A stretch of 64,000 nucleotides of DNA from Xanthostigma xanthostigma. Lineage: Eukaryota; Arthropoda; Insecta; Raphidioptera; Raphidiidae. The stretch is from assembly GCA_963575645.1 (NCBI GenBank), contig OY754465.1:58799901-58863900 (forward strand). Direction: 5' to 3'. The position numbers were made by a program, and so were the translations under genes. How positions within the stretch are numbered: position 1 is the stretch's first letter; each line of letters starts with the position of its first letter. Below, piece by piece: positions 55,972-64,000 of the stretch. Below the pieces are notes generated by a model. It did no database searches, was not told where the DNA came from, and saw only the letters and a list, made by a program, of their open reading frames with translations.

Positions 55972-56586
55972 ACTAGCGGTCCCGTCCGGTTTCACCCGGG
56001 TGTAAAAGAACGAATGGGGAAGGGACGAACATGAGTACACACATTCATCTTAGTTTACCGAGATGTGTCCAAATTTCATGATAATCGGAGTTACCGTTCA
56101 AAAGCTTTTGTCGATAAAAAGCAGTATTTATACTTTTTTTAAACTAATAATTTTTTTTTAATTAATTGAATAAAATTAAAATAAATTTAAATGTAAGCCT
56201 TAGAAAAAACAATATAGAAAATAAAAAAATAAAAATATTTTCGCCCAACATGGGGCTCGAACCCACGACCCTGATATTGAGAGTCGCATGCTCTACCGAT
56301 TGAGCCGTTCGGGGTTGTGTACTCACAACGCTAATATGAGTACCTATATTTAGTGAGTGCATTTCACCTGAATAGAAGCTTATTTTTGAGATACATTTTG
56401 CAACATTTTTCATTAATGCTCCGCTCCTAATGGTTGTAGCGTGATATTATATAGCCTATAGCCTTCCTCGATAAATGGGCTATCCAACAAAAAAAACATT
56501 TTCAATTTGAACCAGTAGTTTCTGAGATTAGCGCGTTCAAACAAACAAACAAACAAACTCTTCAGCTTTATATATTAGTATAGATT
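55972..56586 (+). repeat. Family D copy carrying a tRNA-like block
   Basis: AACTAGCGGTCCCGTCCGG to the tail CAGCTTTATATATTAGTATA. (AAAC)n-type stretch at 56530. A minus-strand tRNA-like block lies inside. Confidence 0.55.
56246..56319 (-). repeat. tRNA-Lys-like pseudogene or SINE head
   Basis: GGCTCAATCGGTAGAGCATG and GTCGTGGGTTCGAGCCCC follow a tRNA-Lys(CTT) pattern, but the anticodon loop reads CTCTCAA and the anticodon stem does not pair. Acceptor stem imperfect. Not a functional tRNA. Confidence 0.55.
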
Positions 56587-57024
56587 AAATATATAGACAA
56601 CTTGATGGATCAAGCCAAATCAAAAGAAAAATAACTGTAAATGAAAACGAATGGCAGAGAAATAAAATTATTGTCGTAAGTCCGTGTCAAAATATCGAAT
56701 TTTCAAATCAATATGAAGATACAAGCAAAAAGTTTTGCACGGGTACACTAGTTAAAATAAATCATAGCGTGTTGCCAGAGAGTTTAGAGACATTCCGTAT
56801 ATGCACACATCCCTAACGCCTGGCGTTGTGATAATGAATAATCCGCTTTCGGGAAACTCGAATGTACCATATATTTAATAACGCTGACAGGTGCCTCTAC
56901 TTCAGCTATCGCACCAACTATCTCCATACATACAACCATAGACAGACGTCACGTCTACAGCAATGGGGCCTTTCATTTTTAATTTCACAAAAAAAATTGT
57001 CTCACCTCTGCCCCTTCAAATAAA
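56587..57024. other. Unassigned
   Basis: No features recognised. Confidence 0.25.
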
Positions 57025-57038
57025 TTTTATTAAGTTAG

Positions 57039-57475
57039 ATAATAAAATTGTCGACCAATTTTTTTCAGACCATATATTGACAAAAATTATATAAAAATAT
57101 AAATCAAAATAACAAAGGATGACGTTTCGATCCGGATTTGGACCTTCTTCAAAAAAATCTAAATAATATAAAAATTATAAGTAGGTATTAGTTATTTAAT
57201 ATTATCTATTAGAATGCACGATGATTGATTTTTTTTTATTCATTCAAACATTCAATCATCGTGCATTCTATTAGATAATATTAAATAACTAATACTAATA
57301 ATTTTTATATTTTTTAGATTTTTCTGAAGAAGATCCAAATCCGGATCAAAACGTCATCCTTTGTTATTTTGATTTATATTTTGATATAATTTTTGTCAAT
57401 ACATATATGGTCTGAAAAAAATTGGTCGACAATTTTATTTATTTGAAGAGTTCTATTCAGACGTTAATCAAAGAT
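57039..57475. mobile_element. Palindromic unit M with two opposed hammerhead-like cores
   Basis: 437 bp with near-perfect ~190-bp arms, flanked by the 14-bp duplication TTTTATTAAGTTAG (57025-57038, 57476-57489). Cores lie at 57123-57152 (minus, TTGAAGA...GAAACGTC) and 57324-57352 (plus, CTGAAGA...CAAAACGTC). Each has the GATCC or GGTCC...GGATC stem II. The right end has the AGACGTTAATCAAAGATT tag. Confidence 0.7.
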
Positions 57476-57535
57476 TTTTATTAAGTTAGTACATAAACAT
57501 TTTTCAATATGCCAGCTGTAATAGAGTAGGGGAAA

Positions 57536-58175
57536 TTATGTTCCTGCGGTAGTTGGAACGTCGTACCGACCGATATAGCGTGTAGACTCACATTCTGGAG
57601 GTATTCGGTTCGAATCCTGGCGAAGGCAAATACAGCTGGAACTTTTTCCTAACAGTAGGAGAATTATCAAACATTTTTCGGTAGGTATTTGAGGCAGCGC
57701 GAAAATTTGTGTAACATTTTTGACGTGATAACGTCTTATAAATTTATGAAACACCAATTGATGCAAAACACCGGCTGCATGCACGAAAAAGTGTCACGTT
57801 CCGAAATGTGTCACGTTCCGCCTGACTTAATACGTTATCACGTAAAACTATCGTCCGTAAACCGACTTTACAGAGACAACCAATTTTTTTGTAATGTCTG
57901 AGCTCAAAATTGAAAATCTGGCTGAAGGCTTTAGACTAGAGTATCTCTCGCCAAGAAACGGTAATTCCTGTACCGACCATCTTATTGTTCCTGTTGTCCA
58001 CGGTTTCCCTCAATAATTCCAGATAAATAACGAGATGGTTTCTTATTAAATAAAATAGAATAGATACATAATAACATTTTCCTAGCTTATCCTAATTTCC
58101 TAAAATTATCTTCATTCGCCCATTTCTATTACTTATATATGCCCATATTTTCCGAACACTATTAATCTTGGAACA
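57536..58175 (+). repeat. tRNA-derived SINE, copy 2, split by family E
   Basis: Head with B box GGTTCGAATCC (57608), then interruption at about 57715-57899, then the body GGTAATTCCTGTACCGACCA and TTTCCCTCAATAATTCC shared with copy 1. A boxes degenerate. Confidence 0.6.
57715..57899 (+). mobile_element. Family E element, copy 2 (short)
   Basis: TTTTTGACGTGATAACGTC to ACCAATTTTTTTGTAATGTC. Ends match 17316-18178 inverted. Carries two TGTCACGTTCCG blocks. It interrupts the SINE, which gives its order of insertion. Confidence 0.55.
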
Positions 58176-60385
58176 AATTTATACGTTAGAATAAAATTTG
58201 CTTTCAATTCACCAAACAAAATATCAGGTAGAAAAGTTAGTTAAAGAATAAATATACACTACACTATACTCCTTGCTCTTTTTGTTGAATATTTTGACGT
58301 TCACCCAACAATCGGACCCCTGGCGTTAGTGGAAACGTAAAAACAAACTTTAACAAAAAATAATGTCTTATCTTAATCCAATTGCACACAAAACTTCCAC
58401 TAACTTTAATGTTTTACAACTATACACTTCACAAAAGGTTAATAAACAAGACATAAATAAAAGAACAAACTGTAGTTATAATACTCCATGTTTATAGGTT
58501 AGATATTATGATCTCTGTGGCGGCCATTATTATTTCATCGGGCGAATAAATATTTATGCCCTCGAAGTAAGACAGAATAGATTTATACCTTTAGTAAACA
58601 TTATTATATTTGGCGAATTGAATTATTGTTATTTATTCGAAGGATTTGCTACTTGAAGAACAAATGAACCGAATAAATTACTGCTTACGTTCGACGAATA
58701 TGGCCATTAGATGAAGGTTAAAAATAGTAATGGTGCAGAATGGTTATGACTAAGAGGAGAAACGAACGCTAAACTCATTATTATTATTAATTATTACTTA
58801 GAACGTCGCCAACGAGTCCAGTAAGCAAACGACTTACCATAGTTCGGGGATTCACAAAGTAACCAAGTGTTGAAAACTAGGTTTTCACATTTTTTTCAAT
58901 CAGAACTCTCTGTTCCACGTTTAATAGGAAAGCTCTGCTCAATTTTATAAGGTTATAATTTGCATAATTAGTTCCTTCTTCGTCACGTAAACTATTCCGT
59001 GACTTCCACCATAAACGTTCCGTTCCTCCCGCCATGCGAAGGTTCGATGAGGTACGATAAATGAAACAACGATTTTTTTAAATCATTGAATTAGTCTCCG
59101 TCTAACTTAACTCCTTCGGACCTTAATTTTATATTTTTAAAACACAATTTTTTTTAAGGTATTAGGCTTATTTATAGGTATACTTACTAAATGAAAAACT
59201 TTTAACATTTACAGAATTTTCGAAAATCATATGTCCATTGAAATGGGCAACATCTCAAAAAAATTATGTTTTACGGTAATCACTAGCATAGGATGTTTAA
59301 TAACTTTTTAAGTATAATTAGTAAAGTTAACATCACAATATTAAAATAAATATCCGCACAAGAAAAATAATTCACATCATGAAAACACGTAAGTTATACT
59401 AAGTAATACATAATCAGAATGTACACTTTTACCAGCTTTGCGTGAATCCATGACTGCGGTCAACACTTGACTCGATATTTCGACCCTACACACAATGAAA
59501 GGTTTATATTTGATATTTAACTACGCTGACTTAAATTACACGCGTTAGAATAGTATGACCGCCAGGACCGAAGGGGTTAAAACAGTTTTGCAAGAGTTTT
59601 TTTTAAGTACGTATCTCTCTTTAAGTATGAATCAAGTCAAAGGGATCGGTGGGCGTGATTCAGGCAACCAATCAGCTGAAGCTGTCCAGAAATGACGTAT
59701 TTTCGTAGTGGGATAAATCAATGCTTAAAATTACAACGAAAAATCCACACTTTTATGAATTTTTTTCTTGTAGAAAAATTTTCGGAAAAAATTTTCAAAA
59801 AAATAATTTTATTATATATTTTATAACGTAGATTCGCACCCTTAAAAAAATGTGGGACGAGCTCACTATGTAAACAGTCATTTCACGGGACATATATATC
59901 TAGAGTTCTGAAAATTTAGTTCATTAAACGGTGTCGTCTATGTTTATTTGACGTCTATGAAATTCACAAACGCACACACACATTCACACAACGAGTCGGT
60001 CGTCGGTTAGTACGAGCGCCGCGTGGTAAAATATTATGTTCTCTCCGTTATGAGGACTGAATTTTACCTACTTGTTCATTTAAATGTGATGTGTTTGATG
60101 CGCTTAAAGAACTACATCCATATCGCAAGCTCACTTTTTACTACAAAAAAAATTATACACACATTTAAGTCAAAAATGAAAATGTTATTACAGTTATAAA
60201 TCGTTACACAATCCGGTCTGTCAAATTGCACCAATAAATGTGCAATCTCGGAGCGCGTTTCAATTTTTCTGTATACCTACTGATATTATTAAAAAGAAAA
60301 TTTGTTTGTTCGGGTTAATCTTACAAATCCTGCTCGAAAGATAATAATTAATTGATCGACTGAAACGATATATTTTTTTATATAC
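58176..60385. other. Unassigned, 2.2 kb
   Basis: The longest stretch without a recognisable element. No frame with a known motif, no RNA gene. CACACACACACATTCACAC-like low complexity near 59970. Confidence 0.25.
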
Positions 60386-60892
60386 AGTGTAAACTCTTTA
60401 TAACGTCCTTCGTTATAACGAAAAACTCCCTATAACGTCGAATTTTTTACGATTTGGTTGGTTTACCTGAAAACCTATACATTAATACCCTCTTTATAAC
60501 GCAACAGCCATTCTCTATTACGAAGAAATATGTTCATATTTAGACGTCAGCAAATGTTTACAGACATAAAGAGGACCATTCTGAACCATCACCATCTATT
60601 CAACAAGCACTTAATGACGCCAAACTATAGGTATATGTGTTTCATATGTGTTTGGAATAAATTAATTTTGTGAAAATTGGTTATTTTTCTTTCTTCTCTC
60701 CATATAACGAAAATTCTTTATAACGAAAAAAATGTTCGGTCCCTTAAAATTCGTTATAAAGAGATTATACAGTACATTGAAGATTATTGTTAATTTGGTT
60801 GTTTTTCTTTCTTCACTCCATATAACGGTAACTCTCTATAACGATAAAAAATGCTCGGTCCCTTGAGTTTCGTTATATAAAGGTTACACTGT
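60386..60892 (+). mobile_element. Pogo/Tigger-like MITE with coding remnant
   Basis: Ends CAGTGTAAACTCTTTATAAC and, inverted, CAGTGTAACCTTTATATAAC, flanked by TA. Subterminal TATAACGA blocks repeat, and two similar ~110-bp segments (60680-60775, 60790-60890) carry GGTCCCTT. In the middle a frame codes EDHSEPSPSIQQALNDAKL and stops (60571-60630), which looks like the tail of a pogo-type transposase. Confidence 0.6.
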
Positions 60893-61021
60893 ATGTATTT
60901 AGCATCGTTTTTTGAACATTTTTCGCTTTCAAAATCTACAAAATGTCCTTAATATCAACCCGATCTGAGAGATTTCAGTTTTGAAAATTTTCACAATTTT
61001 GTTTATTAATTCTTATCACGT

Positions 61022-61233
61022 ATATCGCTGCACACGAGGCTGGTTTTGCCGCTGGAATCACTGCTGGGACTTGTGCTGGCAGTAAGGATTGAAATGACGT
61101 CACCCGCGTGGATATCAAAATTAGAACCGGAGCTATTTTTCGTGCATGTTTCTGTGCTGGATTTTAGCAAGAACCAATCAGAAAACAGTATCTTGTCACG
61201 TGGGCGACGTAGACAAACGCTCTGTTTAGAGAC
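61022..61233 (+). repeat. Family Q repeat
   Basis: CACGAGGCTGGTTTTGCCGC, GGGACTTGTGCTGGC, AATGACGTCACCCGCG; inverted relative to 28196-28400. Confidence 0.5.

Positions 61234-61289
<56 letters not shown>
61234..61289. repeat. (AAT)n microsatellite, tail of a LINE
   Basis: About 18 repeats. On the minus strand it is (ATT)n directly after the LINE 3' UTR, so it is the retrotransposon tail rather than an independent microsatellite. Confidence 0.85.
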
Positions 61290-62300
61290 GCTTTTATTTT
61301 AATAAACTGTAAAATACAGTGTTAAAAATGTCAGGTGAATGAACATTACAGTAAATATTCATTTAGATCAGTGATTCCCAAAGTGGTCTATATCGACCCC
61401 CAGGGGTCGACGGCAACTTGCAAGGGGTCCATGTCAGCGGGAAAAAAATTTGGGGGTCTATGAAATGAAAATGGGGTCAACGATAGTGAATCTCCTAACA
61501 AAAAAAGGAACAAACTGGACATCGTTAACCGAAGAGATTTAAGATTAAATCTAACTAAATTGTTGCCAAATGTTGAACATTTATTATTAAAGCATCAGGT
61601 TCATCCCTCACACTAAAAGCATTTATTTTTTGCTTAGTTATTTTATGTAACAGAAAGTAAATTTTAATTTGATTCGTTTAATTTGAATCTAATTAATAAA
61701 TGTATAAAACTAAACATTTCTCACTACATTTCACTACCGTTATAAATTTAAATCGTTCAAAGTGAGTAGCATTATACCGGTTATCAAAAATACATTTGAA
61801 ATTAATGAATTTGCAAAATAAGCAGGGGGTCTACCCAAAACCGAAAAACATGGCAAGTGGTCTACGAGACAAAAAAGTTTGGGAACCTCTGATTTAGATT
61901 ATAAAAAGCGTTTTCCAGCAAATTTTTGAAATGTTTTACATCTGTAGTTAATTTTATATGTACAGGCAGTTTATTAAAAATAGTTACCCCTAGATGGGCT
62001 GGGGATCTTTTGCTCTTTAAGCGACTCTAAGGAACTCTTAGAGTGCTTTTTTGGCGTGTATTGATGTTATGAATATCAGAACCTAGTTCATATTTATCTT
62101 TATTTGTAAAAATATATAAAGCTAATTCAAAAATGTAAGATGATGTTAAAGTAAATATTTTGAATTTTTTGAAGAGTTCCCTACAGGAGCTAGACTGTGT
62201 CACCCCGCCAATACATCTAGCAATCCTCTTCTGTGAAATAAAAACATTGGAAGCTGAAATCGAAGAGAGAATATACGTTCACTTTTGTTAATATTCGAAC
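61290..62300 (-). pseudogene. Non-LTR retrotransposon 3' end (RT C-terminus), split by a hAT MITE
   Basis: Minus strand: FISQKRIARCIGG, CRELFKKFKIFTLTSSYIF, INTRQKSTLRVP, one in-frame TAG, then HLGVTIFNKLPVHIKL, LLENAFYNLN; after removing the MITE, EYLL and the stop. This is the conserved C-terminus of CR1/Jockey-type reverse transcriptases. Then ~50 bp of UTR and the (ATT)n tail. The element is 5'-truncated. Its subfamily differs from 13958-14297. Confidence 0.8.
61369..61891. mobile_element. hAT MITE (CAGTGATTCCCAAAG ends) in the LINE
   Basis: 523 bp, ends CAGTGATTCCCAAAGTGGTC and, inverted, CAGAGGTTCCCAAACTTTT, perfect 8-bp duplications ATTTAGAT (61361-61368, 61892-61899). Insertion lies in the last codons of the LINE. 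Confidence 0.88.
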
Positions 62301-62696
62301 CGAAAGAATTGGCGTTACGGTTTTTTTTTGGTTCACTTTGTATATGTCCGAGTTGAATTACTGTCAATGAGAACAAATCGTCACAATTGATTTTTCGTGT
62401 TATTGTGTTTGTGTGTGCCGTAATTTATATGAAAAGGGGGGCCGATTCGATTCACATTTGCACAATAAATTATTTATGTCACTGTAATTAATTTCATCTA
62501 ATTTAATATTAAAATGTCACAGCTTACATTATGCTCTATTCACCGTAATTATCCAAACTCGCTGTTCAATAAATGAATTATTTACTAATTAAAAAGAAAA
62601 TTTAAAAAAAAATGCAAAAACAAAATCAGGACTTATTAGTGTGTGTCGATTTAAAAAATAAAACTTATTTGAAACATACTATTTTATTTTTATTAC
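62301..62696. other. Unassigned
   Basis: No features recognised. Confidence 0.25.
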
Positions 62697-62859
62697 TAGC
62701 GGCCCGTCCCGGTTTTACCCGGGTGCAAAAGTGTTCTGGAAATATTATATTGGCCTTCCCATCTACACAGCAGAACAGTCTATCAAAGTACATTGTTTTG
62801 ATGTATCTCTAAAGATTTGGCTAGCGTCAGCCATGTAAGCGTACGAAAATAGTTTTTTT
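62697..62859 (+). repeat. Family D head
   Basis: ACTAGCGGCCCGTCCCGGTT then TTACCCGGGTGCAAAAG. Only the first part is present before family R begins. Confidence 0.5.
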
Positions 62860-63118
62860 AAGTAAAACTTCTTTACGCACGCTTGACTTGGGGAGTAAGC
62901 TGGTGAATGCGTGACGAAAGCGTTACGAAAATTGTGTGATCGGGCGAAGCGAACGAAATAGCGTTACGCGAACGGTGGTTTGTTGATTATTTCGTCATTT
63001 CATTTCGTTCTTGAACAATTTTATAAATTAATATTTTGTTCAATACATTAATTAAAGTTCAGATTTTGTGAATTTTCGGGTGAATAATAACAAATTATGT
63101 CAGGAAGAAGTTTTACTT
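62860..63118. mobile_element. Family R element, copy 2
   Basis: AAGTAAAACTTCTTTACGCA at the left, AAGAAGTTTTACTT at the right: ~14-bp inverted ends. It shares the GCGTGACGA.AGCGTTACG unit with 10571-10806 but only once. Non-coding. Confidence 0.55.
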
Positions 63119-63258
63119 CAGTCGTGTGATTTAAAAGACACTCGTTTTTTTTTTTGACAAAAACCCGGAAGTGCACCCGTGCGGTGGATCAGTAGAAAAT
63201 AATTATTTGTGTATGTATACTTTTAATGTTCATATCGTGTAATAATAAAAATGATAAT

Positions 63259-63541
63259 TAAGATAAAGGAAGGTTTTGGTTGAGGATCATAAAATAAGCT
63301 TTACCAATGTTTCGCTAGTGGCCAATGTTTCGAAAAAATTATTTTTACATTAAAATTGTGATACAATAATATGTTCTAAATTATATGTACATATATACAT
63401 GTTCATAGGCCCTGAAGATGAAAATAATTTTTTCGAAACGTTGGCCACTAGCGAAAACATTGGTAAAGCTTAATTTATAATCCTCAACCAAAACCTTCCT
63501 TCATCTTAACATTCTATTGGATCAACACAACTTTATACTGA
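63259..63541. mobile_element. Palindromic unit V with hammerhead-like core
   Basis: 283 bp flanked by the 12-bp duplication AAAAATGATAAT (63247-63258, 63542-63553). Arms with GGAAGGTTTTGGTTGAGGAT and complement. The plus-strand core at 63412-63439 reads CTGAAGA, GAAAA-TAATT-TTTTC, GAAACGTTGG. The minus-strand partner (63326-63350) has lost the first core. CCAATGTTTCG is repeated nearby. Confidence 0.65.
63412..63439 (+). ncRNA. Hammerhead-like motif
   Basis: Consensus CTGANGA and GAAAC are both intact, with an A/U stem II. GTTGGCCACTAGCG follows and could take part in stem III or I, but I cannot fold it with confidence. Confidence 0.45.
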
Positions 63542-63559
63542 AAAAATGATAATGAGATT

Positions 63560-64000
63560 TTGGACAATTATTATTAGTTATTAACAAATGTTTATTTACT
63601 AATTCAGCAACGTTTCATTGTGAATGACAACTTCTTCAGGCTTCTAAAAAGAGTTAAGTATGGATATGTCAATATAATAAAAGTTAAAATTAGCCTAGGT
63701 TATATATTAGGTACACTAGTTACCTTCGATGTTAATATATTTGTCTTGTTATTGTATAAATCAATAACATGGTGAAATATTTTTAAAATTTTATAAAAAG
63801 AGTACATTGTTTTAAAAAAAAAAACTGATAAAACTTTCAATATCAGTTTTTTATTTATCAGTTTATCTTAAAAACAACGTAGGTACTCTTTTTATAAAAT
63901 TTTATAAAATATTTCACCATATTATTGATTTATACGATAACAAGACAAATGTATTAACAACTTCTAAGGTAACTAATGTCTAATGTAATATATATAACCT
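63560..64000. mobile_element. Palindromic unit W with hammerhead-like core, cut by window end
   Basis: The left arm (GTATGGATATGTCAATATAA, ATATTAGGTACACTAGTTAC, TTGTCTTGTTATTGTATAAA) is inverted from about 63840 to the window end. The right arm stops before the position corresponding to the core. Minus-strand core at 63611-63639: CTGAAGA, GTTGT-CATTC-ACAAT, GAAACGTTGC. Confidence 0.65.
63611..63639 (-). ncRNA. Hammerhead-like motif with 5-bp stem II
   Basis: Both conserved cores intact and stem II fully paired (one G-U). One of the two best candidates in the window, with 27135-27163. Confidence 0.5.

Overview
The window is AT-rich eukaryotic DNA, almost certainly from an arthropod and most likely an insect. 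No gene carries prokaryotic signals. Nearly everything recognisable is a transposable element or its debris. The repertoire (Ty3/gypsy with a tRNA-Ser-type primer site, Penelope-like GIY-YIG elements, non-LTR retrotransposon 3' ends, hAT, PIF/Harbinger, pogo-like and Helitron-like non-autonomous families, tRNA-derived SINEs) fits insects such as Lepidoptera or Hemiptera. I cannot fix the order from this sequence, and no complete host gene was recognised.

Layout. 1-6 kb: a nested hairpin repeat (1066-1420), a pogo-like MITE (1467-1793) and a 2.6-kb foldback (about 2128-4695) built on inverted arrays of a ~185-bp tandem unit. 6-8.1 kb: a decayed Penelope-like element between two same-orientation terminal repeats. 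8.5-21.4 kb: small TEs (hAT MITE copy 1, a TIR element with a KRAB-A-2-like coding fragment, a TTAA-flanked palindrome, a repeat split by a truncated LINE, Helitron-like copy 1, a 576-bp perfect foldback). 21.9-31 kb: hAT MITEs with 8-bp target duplications, a Harbinger derivative, hammerhead-like Penelope units. 31.2-36.2 kb: an intact 4485-bp Ty3/gypsy element with identical 172-bp LTRs inside a hAT MITE. 36.2-49 kb: more palindromes, Helitron-like copies, SINEs and a 585-bp solo LTR. 49-64 kb: several palindromic units with hammerhead-like cores, two further hAT MITEs, and a LINE 3' end interrupted by a hAT MITE. The last palindrome runs off the window end.

The only intact long reading frame is the 1341-residue gag-pol protein of the gypsy element. 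Other recognisable coding traces are a Penelope GIY-YIG domain with two frameshifts, two LINE reverse-transcriptase C-termini (each with one in-frame stop), the N-terminus of a Harbinger transposase, a KRAB-A-2-like fragment, and weak hAT and pogo remnants. They do not form a pathway. They record repeated nested insertion, and many events are provable by target-site duplications readable in the sequence.

The most unusual signal is a recurring short motif, CTGANGA - about 16 nt, often a hairpin - GAAAC. It occurs at about twelve places in at least six unrelated sequence families. Most copies sit inside compact inverted-repeat units flanked by 12-14-bp target duplications. The motif matches the conserved core of a hammerhead ribozyme with its stem II, as known from Penelope-like elements and animal retrozymes. 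The palindromic packaging is what merits a closer look.
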